Below, one piece after another: positions 1-8,763 of a DNA stretch of 64,000 nucleotides (position 1 is the stretch's first letter; every line of letters starts with the position of its first letter). The DNA is taken from NCBI GenBank assembly GCA_900546345.1, contig URCI01000009.1, positions 1 through 64,000 on the forward strand, read 5' to 3'. The stretch is from an uncultured Prevotella sp. (GTDB lineage: Bacteria > Bacteroidota > Bacteroidia > Bacteroidales > Bacteroidaceae). Made by a program: the position numbers and the translations under genes. The notes under the pieces were generated by a model. It searched no databases. It was not told where the DNA came from and saw only the letters and a program-made list of their open reading frames with translations.

Positions 1-28
1 GTAATTTCAAATTTAATCAAATGGTCTC

Positions 29-38
29 AGTCCGGACT
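29..38. promoter_or_regulatory. Perfect 10-bp palindrome AGTCCGGACT, copy 1
   Basis: AGTCCGGACT is its own reverse complement. A second copy lies at 236-245, just upstream of the -33 box of the HTH regulator gene. Each copy has TTAAAGTGG near it (41-49 and 173-181). Two identical GC-rich palindromes in a very AT-rich leader suggest operator sites; the binding protein is unknown. Confidence 0.4.
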
Positions 39-235
39 TTTTAAAGTGGACTCATATCTTAATTACACTATAAAGGTACTGATTTTCAGCAAGATAAACA
101 AAGAAATAAAGTTAATATATATTTACTTATTGGTAATATATTATAATGCGTAAAAGACTATAAATTAGCCCCTTAAAGTGGCTATGAAGTTATACACAAA
201 CTTGACACCCTATTTTTAAAAATAACAAAAAACAA

Positions 236-245
236 AGTCCGGACT
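236..245. promoter_or_regulatory. Perfect 10-bp palindrome AGTCCGGACT, copy 2
   Basis: Second copy of the palindrome at 29-38, 207 bp downstream of it. It ends 20 bp before the -33 TTTG box at 266, a natural place for an operator controlling the HTH gene. Autoregulation is inference. Confidence 0.4.
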
Positions 246-265
246 TGAAAAAAGAAGCCAGAAAG

Positions 266-296
266 TTTGCATATTAAAATGAATTTATTAATTTTG
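266..296 (+). promoter_or_regulatory. Bacteroidota-type promoter of the HTH regulator gene
   Basis: TTTG at 266-269, 19 bp spacer, TAATTTTG at 289-296. This fits the TTTG-N19-TAnnTTTG consensus of Bacteroidota primary sigma factor promoters. Transcription would begin near 303, so an in-frame ATG at 267 cannot be the start and translation most likely begins at 336. Confidence 0.7.
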
Positions 297-335
297 CAAA
301 TAAAGAAAGCATTTACCAACTACATCAACAATATT

Positions 336-824
336 ATGACAAAGTACAACATCACAGAAAAAAAAGAAAAGGAAGCTGCCTATCGATCCCTTGTCAGTCC
401 TAAATTGATGGATGAGCTTGAAGAAAAGATCAACAACATCATCATCATCCAGAAAAAGTACAAAGACAAGAATTATTCTGCCAAGCAGCTTGCTGAAGAC
501 CTGGGAACCAACACACGCTATATCTCTGCCGTAGTGAATGTGAGATTCCATATGAACTACACCTCCTACGTCAACCAGTACCGCATCCAAGAGGCAATGT
601 CACTGCTTGTGGACCGCCGTTATCAGGACCTGAACATGGAGGATATCTCTGACATGGTCGGTTTCTCCAACCGCCAGTCGTTCTATGCCTCGTTCTTCAA
701 GGTCAACGGCATCACACCCCGTGAGTACAAGATCAAGCATCTCGCCTCGCATCCCTCACTGCTTGACCGTCCTAAGAAACGCGGACGCAAACCCGGTTCG
801 AAAAACAAAGTCAAGACCGAGTAA
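336..824 (+). CDS. AraC-type helix-turn-helix protein with AT-hook-like tail
   Basis: A 162-residue DNA-binding protein. A short charged N-terminus leads to an AraC-family double HTH over roughly residues 45-140: first helix pair around SAKQLAEDLGTNTRYISAVVN, second around EDISDMVGFSNRQSFYASFFK, closing with the family signature GITPREYK. It has no sensor domain. The C-terminus is strongly basic and carries RGRKPGSKNK, which resembles an AT-hook minor-groove binding motif. The start at 336 is chosen because the promoter at 266-296 places the transcript start downstream of the in-frame ATG at 267. The gene stands alone, followed by dpp3 117 bp later. Two AGTCCGGACT palindromes lie upstream. 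Its targets are unknown. Confidence 0.8.
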   Translation: MTKYNITEKKEKEAAYRSLVSPKLMDELEEKINNIIIIQKKYKDKNYSAKQLAEDLGTNTRYISAVVNVRFHMNYTSYVNQYRIQEAMSLLVDRRYQDLNMEDISDMVGFSNRQSFYASFFKVNGITPREYKIKHLASHPSLLDRPKKRGRKPGSKNKVKTE

Positions 825-941
825 GACTGAAAAGGAAGGGGGAAGCAAAAGCTTTGATAATATTTTGTAATGACTGTCATAGGGGATCATTCATGCACTG
901 AATGATTCACCTATTGCCACAGTGATGGAGACACCATAGTG

Positions 942-2894
942 ATGGAAACAAACACATTTGCCTTTGCGGGTGAGCGCTTTGCTGACCTGCAAATGTTGAG
1001 ATACCGCTTGAATGGTTTCGAGCGGCTCTCCCTTCAACAAAAGAAATACATCTATTTCCTTGCAAAAGCTACATTGACCGGGCGTGATATCACCACCGAT
1101 CAGTTTGGAAAATACAACTTGTCCATACGCAAGTTGCTGGAGCGGATCTATGTTCATTACACCGGTGACCGGCAAAGCAAGGACTTTCTGGCGATGACCG
1201 TCTATCTCAAGCGTGTGTGGTTCTCCAATGGCATCTATCATCACTACGGCTGCGAGAAGTTCCAACCCGACTTCTCGGAGACGTGGCTGCGCCGTGCCGT
1301 GGCGGAGACAGACTTCGATGCGCTGCCCAATGGCTACCGCTCGAAGCAGGAGATGCTCGACACGCTCTGCCCCGTGATCTTCGACCCTGACGTGTTGCCC
1401 AAACGCGTCAATCAGGCCGACGGCGAAGACCTCGTGCTGACCTCAGCGTGCAATTACTATGAAGGCGTGACGCAGCAGGAGGCAGAACAGTATTATCGAG
1501 AGCAGCGGGAACACGCCCAAGGCGATGAACTGCCCTCGTTCGGACTCAACTCCAAACTCGTCAAAAAAGACGGAAAACTCCAGGAAGAGCGCTACACCGC
1601 AGAGGGCCTCTATGGCCAGACCATCCGCAAGATCCTCTATTGGCTCGGAAAAGCAAGCGAGGTCGCGGAGAATGATCAGCAACGCCGCGTCATCGGCTTG
1701 CTGATGGACTACTATCGCACGGGCGACCTGAAACGCTTCGATGAATACTCGATCGAGTGGCTTCGCGAGAATGAAGGAGATGTTGACTTCATCAATGGAT
1801 TTATCGAAGTGTATGGCGATCCCCTCGGGTTGAAAGGATCATGGGAGGGAATCGTGGAATATAAAGATGAGGTGGCCACACAAAGAACCAGAAAGATCGC
1901 CGACAACGCACAGTGGTTTGAAGACCATTCACCCGTGGACCCCCGCTTCCGCAAGGCTCAGGTCAAGGGCGTCTCGGCCAAGGTGATCTGTGCCGCCATG
2001 CTCGGCGGTGACGAATATCCGTCCTCGGCCATCGGCATCAACCTGCCCAACGCCGACTGGATACGTGCCCGGTATGGGTCGAAGAGCGTGACCATCGGCA
2101 ACCTCACGGAGGCTTATAATCAAGCTGCGCAAGGGTCGGGGATGAACGAGGAGTTTGTCATCGATGAGCCCACACGACAGCTGATCCGGCAGTACGGTGA
2201 TCTGTGCGATGATCTCCACACCGATCTCCACGAGTGTCTCGGTCACGGCAGCGGACAACTCCTGCCCGGCACCTCGCCCGATGCGTTGAAAGCCTATGGC
2301 AGTACGATTGAGGAGGCACGTGCCGACCTTTTCGGACTCTATTATCTGGCCGACGACAAGCTTGTGGAACTGGGGCTCACACCCAACAAGGAGGCTTATA
2401 AGAGCCAATACTATCACTATATGATGAACGGTCTGATGACACAGTTGGTGCGCATCAAGCCGGGTCATGTCATCGAAGAAGCACACATGCGTAACCGGGC
2501 TCTCATTGCCCGCTGGTGCTATGCCCACGGCGATGGAGTCGTGGAGATGGTCCGGCGCGACGGAAAGACCTATGTGCGCATCAATGACTATGAGCGGTTG
2601 CGTCAGCTCTTCGCCCGGCTGCTGGCCGAGATCCAGCGTGTCAAGAGTGAGGGAGACTATGAGGCTGCCCGGCAACTCGTCGAGGAATATGGCATCAAGG
2701 TCGACGCTGACCTGCACAAGGAAGTGCTGGAGCGCTACCATCAACTCCATATCGCACCGTATAAAGGCTTCCTCAATCCTAAGATGACTGCCGTGACGGA
2801 TGCCGACGGCGAGATCACGGACATCAGTCTCGACTATTCCGAGAGCTATGAAGAACAGATGCTCCGTTACTCCAAAGAATACGCTACGCTTTAA
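942..2894 (+). CDS. Dipeptidyl peptidase III (peptidase family M49)
   Basis: A zinc metallopeptidase releasing dipeptides from the N-terminus of oligopeptides. The M49 zinc-binding motif HECLGH lies near residue 430, where the family has HExxxGH-type spacing, and the second motif EEARAD with the third zinc ligand follows about 27 residues later. The length of 650 residues is usual. No signal peptide or lipobox is visible, so the enzyme is probably cytoplasmic and part of peptide turnover. A GTG codon sits directly before ATG 942; I take ATG as the start. A 4-codon reading frame (METP, 925-939) ends on top of the start and looks like a small duplication of the start region. An AlkD-like gene follows 19 bp downstream. 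Confidence 0.92.
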   Translation: METNTFAFAGERFADLQMLRYRLNGFERLSLQQKKYIYFLAKATLTGRDITTDQFGKYNLSIRKLLERIYVHYTGDRQSKDFLAMTVYLKRVWFSNGIYHHYGCEKFQPDFSETWLRRAVAETDFDALPNGYRSKQEMLDTLCPVIFDPDVLPKRVNQADGEDLVLTSACNYYEGVTQQEAEQYYREQREHAQGDELPSFGLNSKLVKKDGKLQEERYTAEGLYGQTIRKILYWLGKASEVAENDQQRRVIGLLMDYYRTGDLKRFDEYSIEWLRENEGDVDFINGFIEVYGDPLGLKGSWEGIVEYKDEVATQRTRKIADNAQWFEDHSPVDPRFRKAQVKGVSAKVICAAMLGGDEYPSSAIGINLPNADWIRARYGSKSVTIGNLTEAYNQAAQGSGMNEEFVIDEPTRQLIRQYGDLCDDLHTDLHECLGHGSGQLLPGTSPDALKAYGSTIEEARADLFGLYYLADDKLVELGLTPNKEAYKSQYYHYMMNGLMTQLVRIKPGHVIEEAHMRNRALIARWCYAHGDGVVEMVRRDGKTYVRINDYERLRQLFARLLAEIQRVKSEGDYEAARQLVEEYGIKVDADLHKEVLERYHQLHIAPYKGFLNPKMTAVTDADGEITDISLDYSESYEEQMLRYSKEYATL

Positions 2895-2913
2895 CGCCAA
2901 TAACAGACTCAGC

Positions 2914-3534
2914 ATGACAACAGAAGAAGTACAAGAGAAAATCAAGGAGCTCAAGCGCAGCTTCCGACTGGTGATGAATGGTCCAGCCTCGCAGTCGATG
3001 CGTGATAAAGGACTCGACTACCGCCTCAATTGGGGCGTCCCGGTCATCCAGCTCAAGCAGATGGCCAAAGAACTTGGCAAGGACTATGATCTCGCCATCG
3101 CACTTTGGAAGGAAGAGATCCGGGAATGCAAAATCCTTGCAACGCTCGTCATGCCGGCAGATAAGATGCCGGTGGAGGTCGCGGAAATTTGGATGGAGCA
3201 GACCCATACGCAGGAGATGGCGGAGATGCAGGCTCTGAACCTCTATCAGCATGTCAGCTATGCACCGGTGATCGCCTATCAGTGGATCGCACGCGACGAA
3301 GCCATCTATCAGATCTGCGGCTACGACATCATCGGCCGGCTGTTTATGAACGGGCAAGAACCCAACGAGCGAGGTATCAACGAATTCCTCGACCAGGCCA
3401 CAACCGCCTTGCAGGCTCCCTCGCTCAGCGTGCGGCATGCGGCCCTCAACGCCGTGCTGCGCTTTGCCGACTTGGGCGTGGTCTATGAGCGGATGGCTCA
3501 TAATGCTTTGAAGAAAATAGGTATCGATATATAA
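2914..3534 (+). CDS. HEAT-repeat DNA alkylation repair-like protein (AlkD family)
   Basis: A 206-residue helical protein resembling the HEAT-repeat DNA alkylation repair family that is widespread in Bacteroidales; AlkD proteins excise alkylated purines. The N-terminal half (EEVQEKIKELKRSF to GLDYRLNWGVP) and the repeated helices with WMEQ and YQWIAR fit this family. The reading frame extends upstream into dpp3, but ATG 2914 sits 19 bp after the dpp3 stop and is the sensible start. It probably shares a transcript with dpp3. The Asp and Arg that AlkD uses on DNA could not be placed with certainty by eye, so catalytic activity is open. Confidence 0.65.
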   Translation: MTTEEVQEKIKELKRSFRLVMNGPASQSMRDKGLDYRLNWGVPVIQLKQMAKELGKDYDLAIALWKEEIRECKILATLVMPADKMPVEVAEIWMEQTHTQEMAEMQALNLYQHVSYAPVIAYQWIARDEAIYQICGYDIIGRLFMNGQEPNERGINEFLDQATTALQAPSLSVRHAALNAVLRFADLGVVYERMAHNALKKIGIDI

Positions 3535-3561
3535 CACATCAACAAACATTTGATCAGAGAG

Positions 3562-4206
3562 ATGAAAAAAATGAATTTATTCCTGGCAGGCACAGCTTGT
3601 CTGATGGCTACCAGTTGCGGTACGCTTGGCACTGGCAGCGCTTCGTCAACCACGGGCAGCGATGTCCTCAATGGTGTCATCGGTGTGCTCAGCAATGCCA
3701 ACACCATCGGCGACGTGATCAGCAGTGTCATCGGCACCAACAAGCTGACCAAAGAACAGCTCTATGGCACTTGGAAATACAGTGGGCCGGGCTGCGCGTT
3801 TACGTCCAGCAGCGCATTGGCAAAGGCCGGCGGCGAAGTCGTGGCCTCACAGATCAAGTCCAAGCTCAAGGACGACTACAGCAAGGTGGGCTTCACTTCC
3901 AAGAACACCGAGATCACCTTCAACAAGGACAACACCTTCTCTGCGACTGTCGACGGTAGGAGTTTCAGCGGCAGTTATACCTACAATGAGTCGACCAATG
4001 CCTTGAAGCTTTCGGGGATGCTGCTTTCGCTCAATGGCTACGCCACCCGCAACAGCCAGGGGGTGGCTATCTTGTTTGAGTCGAAAAAACTCTTGACACT
4101 TATCCAAACGCTGTCCGCCATGAGCGGCAACGCCACCCTGAGCTCCATCGGAGAGATCAGCAAGAACTACGATGGCGTGAGACTGGGTTTTGATATGGCT
4201 AAGTAG
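3562..4206 (+). CDS. DUF4923-family lipoprotein
   Basis: A 214-residue lipoprotein. The N-terminus has a short basic stretch, a hydrophobic core and lipobox MATSC at about residue 19, followed by a Gly/Ser/Thr-rich linker. The mature part (LTKEQLYGTWKYSGPGCAF, then the run ending YDGVRLGFDM) matches the DUF4923 lipocalin-like family common in Bacteroides and Prevotella, whose function is unknown. Start ATG 3562 is preferred over a TTG four codons upstream because it begins the basic n-region. A strong terminator follows at 4229-4267. Confidence 0.85.
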   Translation: MKKMNLFLAGTACLMATSCGTLGTGSASSTTGSDVLNGVIGVLSNANTIGDVISSVIGTNKLTKEQLYGTWKYSGPGCAFTSSSALAKAGGEVVASQIKSKLKDDYSKVGFTSKNTEITFNKDNTFSATVDGRSFSGSYTYNESTNALKLSGMLLSLNGYATRNSQGVAILFESKKLLTLIQTLSAMSGNATLSSIGEISKNYDGVRLGFDMAK

Positions 4207-4228
4207 TCGCTGTGAATCATGCATAGAG

Positions 4229-4272
4229 AAGGTGGGAGCGATGCGCCAAGCACATCGCCCCCACCTTTTATA
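4229..4272 (+). terminator. Rho-independent terminator after the DUF4923 gene
   Basis: The arms AAGGTGGGAGCGATG (4229-4243) and CATCGCCCCCACCTT (4253-4267) form a 15-bp stem with one mismatch and a 9-nt loop, followed by TTTATAT. It ends the gene group before the moxR-bat operon. Confidence 0.8.
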
Positions 4273-4420
4273 TATCACACACCTCGTTTTTCGTGTTCCG
4301 GGACTGCGTTTTGTTCCCATAAAATCTTGAGCTATGAAAAAGTTTCTTAAATAACATAGCCTATATTTCCAATTTAATATTATTTATTACCCTCGATTCT
4401 CTGCTCTTGATAGAAAATTG

Positions 4421-4428
4421 TACTTTTG
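4421..4428 (+). promoter_or_regulatory. -7 box of the moxR-bat operon promoter
   Basis: TACTTTTG fits TAnnTTTG and lies 33 bp before the moxR start. No good TTTG box was found at the usual distance upstream, so only the -7 element is called. Confidence 0.5.
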
Positions 4429-4461
4429 CCATAAAAATGAACAGCATAAAAGCTTTATAAC

Positions 4462-5457
4462 ATGGCAGAATCCGTAGATATTAGAGAATTGAACGTCAAA
4501 ATTGAGCAGAACAGCGCGTTCGTCACCAATCTCGTGACAGGAATGAATCAGGTCATTGTCGGTCAGAAACATCTGATTGATGCCTTGCTCATCTCGTTGC
4601 TCAGCGACGGCCACATCCTTTTGGAAGGTGTTCCGGGCTTGGCGAAGACACTCGCCATCAAGACCCTTTCCCAACTCGTGGATGCAGACTTCAGCCGTAT
4701 ACAGTTTACCCCCGACTTGCTGCCCGCTGACGTGGTGGGCACCATGATCTATTCTCAGAAAGACGAGAATTTCCAGGTCAAGAAAGGACCGGTCTTTGCC
4801 AACTTCGTATTGGCTGATGAGATCAACCGCGCACCCGCAAAAGTGCAGAGCGCTTTGCTCGAGGCCATGCAGGAGCACCAGGTGACCATCGGAGAAAAGA
4901 CTTTCGCTCTGCCCAATCCTTTCCTCGTCATGGCCACTCAAAACCCTATCGAGCAGGAAGGAACCTATCAGCTGCCTGAGGCACAGGTGGACCGCTTCAT
5001 GCTCAAGGTTATCATCGACTATCCAACGCTCGAAGAAGAGAAAGACATAATACGCGAGAATCTGATGGGCAAGATGCCGGTTGTGCGCCCCGTCACCACC
5101 GCACAGGAAATCCTCCAGGCTCGTGAGGTGGTGAACATGGTGTATATCGACGAGAAGATCGAGCAGTACATCGCTGACATCGTCTTTGCCACACGTTATC
5201 CCGACCGCTACGGTATGCCGGAACTTAAGGATCTGATCACCTTCGGCGGCAGTCCGCGTGCCAGCATCAACCTTGCCAAGGCTGCCCGTGCCTACGCCTT
5301 CATCAAGCACCGCGGCTATGTGGTGCCGGAAGATGTGCGTGCTGTGGCTCACGACGTGCTGCGCCACCGCATCGGACTCAGCTATGAGGCTGAGGCTGCC
5401 AACGTCTCCAGTGAGGAGATCGTCAGCAAGATTGTCAATAAGATCGAGGTGCCTTGA
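4462..5457 (+). CDS. moxR: MoxR-family AAA+ ATPase
   Basis: A 331-residue MoxR-type AAA+ ATPase. The Walker A region LLEGVPGLAKT (around residue 53), Walker B VLADEINRAPAK (around 115) and sensor 1 MATQNPIEQEGTY are all intact, with the C-terminal lid domain ending near YEAEAANVSS. MoxR proteins act as chaperones that load or mature VWA-domain proteins, which agrees with batA and batB downstream. First gene of an eight-gene run: moxR, DUF58, membrane protein, batA, batB, batC, batD, batE. This order is known from the Bacteroides fragilis aerotolerance operon. Confidence 0.95.
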   Translation: MAESVDIRELNVKIEQNSAFVTNLVTGMNQVIVGQKHLIDALLISLLSDGHILLEGVPGLAKTLAIKTLSQLVDADFSRIQFTPDLLPADVVGTMIYSQKDENFQVKKGPVFANFVLADEINRAPAKVQSALLEAMQEHQVTIGEKTFALPNPFLVMATQNPIEQEGTYQLPEAQVDRFMLKVIIDYPTLEEEKDIIRENLMGKMPVVRPVTTAQEILQAREVVNMVYIDEKIEQYIADIVFATRYPDRYGMPELKDLITFGGSPRASINLAKAARAYAFIKHRGYVVPEDVRAVAHDVLRHRIGLSYEAEAANVSSEEIVSKIVNKIEVP

Positions 5458-5505
5458 TTGGCATCGCCGTCAACACCAGTTTCGACATAAAAAGAAGGAG
5501 TCATC

Positions 5506-6375
5506 GTGGACACTAACGAGATACTACATCAAGTCAGGAAGATTGAGATCAAAGCCCGGGGATTGAGCCAGAACATCTTTGCGGGCCAGTACCACTCTGC
5601 CTTTAAAGGTAAGGGCATGGCCTTTTCTGAGGTGCGTGAATATCAGTTCGGGGATGATGTCAGAGACATCGACTGGAATGTGACCGCACGCTTCCATCGG
5701 CCTTATGTCAAGGTGTTTGAGGAAGAGCGTGAACTCACCGTGATGCTGCTCGTCGATGTGTCAGGATCGCTCGACTTCGGTACGACACAGCAGATGAAAC
5801 GGCAACTGGCCACTGAGATTGCGGCGACGATCGCCTTCTCGGCCATCGAGAACAACGACAAGATCGGCGTGATCTTCTTTTCCGACCGTATTGAGAAATA
5901 TATTCCGCCGAAGAATGGCCGCAAGCATATCTTGTATATCATCCGAGAGATGCTCGATTTCCATCCGAAAAGTACGCGCACGGACATTGGCATGGCTACT
6001 GCCTATCTCACACGCGTAATGAAGCGTCACTGCACCTCTTTTGTCATCAGTGACTTCTATGACAGAAAAGACTTCACCAAAGAGATGGAGATCGCCAACC
6101 GCAAGCATGATGTCGTCGCCATACAGGTCTATGATCCTCGCGCCAAACAATTGCCCGACGTGGGGCTGCTCAAGGTGATGGATGCTGAAACCGGACACGA
6201 GATGTATATTGACACATCGAGCAAGAAACTCCGCCAGGCCCATACGCGCTACTGGATCGAGCGTGAGGACCGACTCAACAAGGTGTTTGCCAAGAGCCGC
6301 ATCGACTGGACGGCCATTGCGACCAATGAGGATTTTACCAAGGCCCTGATGCTGTTGTTCAAGCGCAGAGCTTAG
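5506..6375 (+). CDS. DUF58 domain protein of the bat operon
   Basis: A 289-residue DUF58 protein with the signature GRGMAFSEVREYQFGDDVRDIDWN near residue 40 (written here only as GMAFSEVREYQ and DVRDIDWN) followed by a VWA-like fold: LLVDVSGSLDFG resembles a MIDAS DxSxS motif. The start is GTG 5506, supported by AAGGAG nine bases upstream, which is unusually good for this phylum. It has no membrane segment. DUF58 proteins are regularly encoded beside MoxR ATPases and are thought to be their partners. Confidence 0.93.
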   Translation: MDTNEILHQVRKIEIKARGLSQNIFAGQYHSAFKGKGMAFSEVREYQFGDDVRDIDWNVTARFHRPYVKVFEEERELTVMLLVDVSGSLDFGTTQQMKRQLATEIAATIAFSAIENNDKIGVIFFSDRIEKYIPPKNGRKHILYIIREMLDFHPKSTRTDIGMATAYLTRVMKRHCTSFVISDFYDRKDFTKEMEIANRKHDVVAIQVYDPRAKQLPDVGLLKVMDAETGHEMYIDTSSKKLRQAHTRYWIEREDRLNKVFAKSRIDWTAIATNEDFTKALMLLFKRRA

Positions 6376-6443
6376 ACAACATGGTGATCAACGACGAATG
6401 TGCGGTATTTGAGATAAGATTAGAAGAGAAGTAGATTTAGGTT

Positions 6444-7526
6444 ATGACCAAAAAAATATGGCAATATGTTTTGACGTGCATGATGCTGTTGCTGTCACTC
6501 AACGCAGCATCGCAGGTCACCGTAGAGCAGAATGTGGACTCGGTGGGGATCCTCATCGGTGAACAAGCCCATTTGCAGCTCACTGTCACGATGCCTGCGG
6601 GTGCTACTGTCCAGTGGCCGGCATTGAAAGAACGGCAGTTGGTCGTCCCCGGCGTGGAAGTCGTGAAGGTGGCCGATGCTGATACATTGTCGAGCAGCAG
6701 TAAGGAACTCAAGGTGAGCAAGGTCTATACGATCACGTCATTTGACGAGCATCTCTATTCCATCCCTGCGCTGCCTGTCAAAGTCAATGGAAAGACCTAT
6801 CAGGGTGGTATATCAGCTTTGAAGGTGATCACCATGAATGTTGATACGCTCCACCCCAACCAGTTCTTCCCACCCAAGGACGTGCAGGACAATCCCTTTT
6901 CTTGGGCTGAGTGGAGTCCTTATTTCTGGTTGTCACTGCTGGTGTTGCTGATCGTGGCAGTGATGGCTTATCTGTTCATCCGCCTTCGTAGTAATAAGCC
7001 GGTGATCACTCGCATCCGCATCGTCAAGCATGTGCCTGCCCATCAGCGCGCCCTTAATGCGATTAGCAAAATCAAGGAGGAGCACCTCACTACCAGTGAG
7101 GATCAGAAGACCTATTACACTCAGCTGACTGACACGCTGAGGAAATATATCCAGGAACGCTTTGGCTTCAACGCATTGGAGATGACTTCCAGCGAGATCA
7201 TCGAACGCCTCAATGAGTCGGGCGACAGAAAGATGATCGACGAGCTCCGTGAACTGTTCACCACTGCCGACCTCGTGAAGTTTGCCAAATACTCTACGCT
7301 CATCAACGAAAACGATCTCAACCTGGTCAATGCCATCAACTTCATCGATGAGACCAAACAGGAAAATCAGCCCACGGAGGAACGGATTGTACCACAACTC
7401 ACCGAGGGCGACAAACGAACGCGACAAAACCGCATCACCATCAAGTCGCTGTTGTGGGCACTGGGCATCATCGCCGCAGCATGTCTGGTCTATGTCTGTT
7501 ATCACGTGTGGCTGTTGCTGGGATGA
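6444..7526 (+). CDS. Bat operon membrane protein (BatD-like N-terminal region)
   Basis: A 360-residue envelope protein. A signal peptide ends around ASQ (residue 24), an Ig-like beta-rich periplasmic region follows to about residue 150, a transmembrane helix (WLSLLVLLIVAVMAYLFI) spans about 157-176, a charged helical cytoplasmic stretch reaches about residue 335, and a second transmembrane helix ends the protein. The periplasmic part resembles the repeated domains of BatD. The gene occupies the usual position between DUF58 and batA. The product probably anchors the MoxR/VWA assembly; its exact role is unknown. Confidence 0.75.
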   Translation: MTKKIWQYVLTCMMLLLSLNAASQVTVEQNVDSVGILIGEQAHLQLTVTMPAGATVQWPALKERQLVVPGVEVVKVADADTLSSSSKELKVSKVYTITSFDEHLYSIPALPVKVNGKTYQGGISALKVITMNVDTLHPNQFFPPKDVQDNPFSWAEWSPYFWLSLLVLLIVAVMAYLFIRLRSNKPVITRIRIVKHVPAHQRALNAISKIKEEHLTTSEDQKTYYTQLTDTLRKYIQERFGFNALEMTSSEIIERLNESGDRKMIDELRELFTTADLVKFAKYSTLINENDLNLVNAINFIDETKQENQPTEERIVPQLTEGDKRTRQNRITIKSLLWALGIIAAACLVYVCYHVWLLLG

Positions 7527-7549
7527 GGTAAAATAAAAGATAGACGATC

Positions 7550-8548
7550 ATGGAATTTGCAGATAAACAATATTTCTTGCTGCTGTTGCTGCTCATCCCC
7601 TACATCTTGTGGTATTTCCTTTACCGCAAACGGGATGAGCCGACGCTGCGAATGGGCGACACCTACGCTTATCTGAATGCGCCGAAGAGCTGGCGGGTGC
7701 GACTCGTCAATGCGCCGATGCTGCTACGCTGTGTGGTGTTCACGCTCATCGTCTTCATTCTTGCCCGTCCCCAAACCCATAACTCTTGGGGACACAAGCA
7801 GGTGGAGGGCATCGACATCATGTTGGCTATGGATGTCTCTACCTCGATGTTGGCCGAAGACTTGAAACCTAACCGCATCGAGGCGGCTAAGGATGTGGCG
7901 GCAGAATTCATTTCCGGCCGACCCAACGACAATATCGGTCTGACCATCTTCGCCGGTGAGGCTTTCACACAATGCCCGATGACCACAGACCATACGTCGC
8001 TGCTCAACCTGCTGCAAAGCGTGCGTACGGACATCGCGGCACGCGGACTTATCCAGGACGGTACCGCCTTGGGCATGGGACTGGCCAATGCCGTGTCAAG
8101 ACTGAAAGACTCAAAGGCAAAAAGTAAGGTGGTGATCCTCCTGACGGACGGCAGTAACAACATGGGCGACATCTCCCCGTTGACCGCTGCACAGATTGCT
8201 AAGTCGATGGGAATAAGAGTCTATACCATCGGCGTGGGTACCAACAAGGTCGCTCCCTATCCGGTACAGGTCGCCGGAACCGTGCAGTATGTCAACATGC
8301 CGGTAGAGATCGATACCAAGACACTAAGTGATATCTCCGCCATCACGGACGGTAACTTCTATCGCGCCACGAACAACCGTCAGCTCAAACAGATCTATCA
8401 CGACATCGATCAGTTGGAGAAGACCAAGATGAACGTGAAGAAGTATTCGCGTTATTACGAGGCCTATCAGCCATTCGCCGTTGCTGCGATCTTCTTCCTA
8501 TTGCTGGAGATACTGTTGCGCAACACGGTTTTGCGACGCCTCCCTTAG
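7550..8548 (+). CDS. batA: BatA, VWA-domain membrane protein
   Basis: A 332-residue inner-membrane protein with two N-terminal transmembrane helices (about 8-24 and 59-74), a VWA domain from about residue 88 and a C-terminal helix near 305-322. The MIDAS motif is complete: DVSTS (near residue 94), a distal Thr in DGTALG and Asp in LTDGSNN. Homologues were described in the B. fragilis aerotolerance operon. It is followed by batB after a 215-bp gap that holds repeats. Confidence 0.93.
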   Translation: MEFADKQYFLLLLLLIPYILWYFLYRKRDEPTLRMGDTYAYLNAPKSWRVRLVNAPMLLRCVVFTLIVFILARPQTHNSWGHKQVEGIDIMLAMDVSTSMLAEDLKPNRIEAAKDVAAEFISGRPNDNIGLTIFAGEAFTQCPMTTDHTSLLNLLQSVRTDIAARGLIQDGTALGMGLANAVSRLKDSKAKSKVVILLTDGSNNMGDISPLTAAQIAKSMGIRVYTIGVGTNKVAPYPVQVAGTVQYVNMPVEIDTKTLSDISAITDGNFYRATNNRQLKQIYHDIDQLEKTKMNVKKYSRYYEAYQPFAVAAIFFLLLEILLRNTVLRRLP

Positions 8549-8763
8549 ACGCTTAGGCGCTCCATAGAATACGGCTGGCGTGGGACAAGAAGTGATGAGA
8601 TGACAAGCACCTATATTAGATGTGATCAGACACTTACGTGAGAGATGATCAAGCAGTTATATTAGAGACGATCACGTCCTATATATATAATAAGGTGTAA
8701 GCGATTGAATGGAGTACAACTCAAGGCTTCGGCTGAAGAGGAATCAAGATAAACGAAAAGACA
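8549..8763. repeat. batA-batB spacer with an imperfect duplication
   Basis: A 215-bp gap inside an otherwise tight operon. Positions 8598-8628 and 8643-8674 are an imperfect tandem copy of about 31 bp (shared cores TATATTAGA and GATCA). The 22-bp element also found at 45785-45806 follows at 8678-8699. No small gene is evident. Confidence 0.55.
8678..8699 (+). repeat. 22-bp dispersed element, copy 1
   Basis: This 22-bp string, ending in TATAATAAGGTGTA, is repeated exactly at 45785-45806, upstream of a susD gene. Here it ends 64 bp before batB. A 16-bp part recurs inverted at 38162-38177, and a 14-bp part lies inside the PAP2 gene at 13764-13777. Confidence 0.6.

Noticed and set aside
267..335. 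Upstream start for the HTH regulator at 267
   Set aside because: The promoter boxes at 266-269 and 289-296 lie inside this stretch, so it is not transcribed.
925..939. A 4-codon frame (METP) overlapping the DPP III start
   Set aside because: Too short to call a leader peptide; more likely a local duplication of the start region.
1929..2954. A 341-codon open frame antisense to the DPP III gene
   Set aside because: No recognisable domain and full overlap with the M49 motifs on the plus strand.
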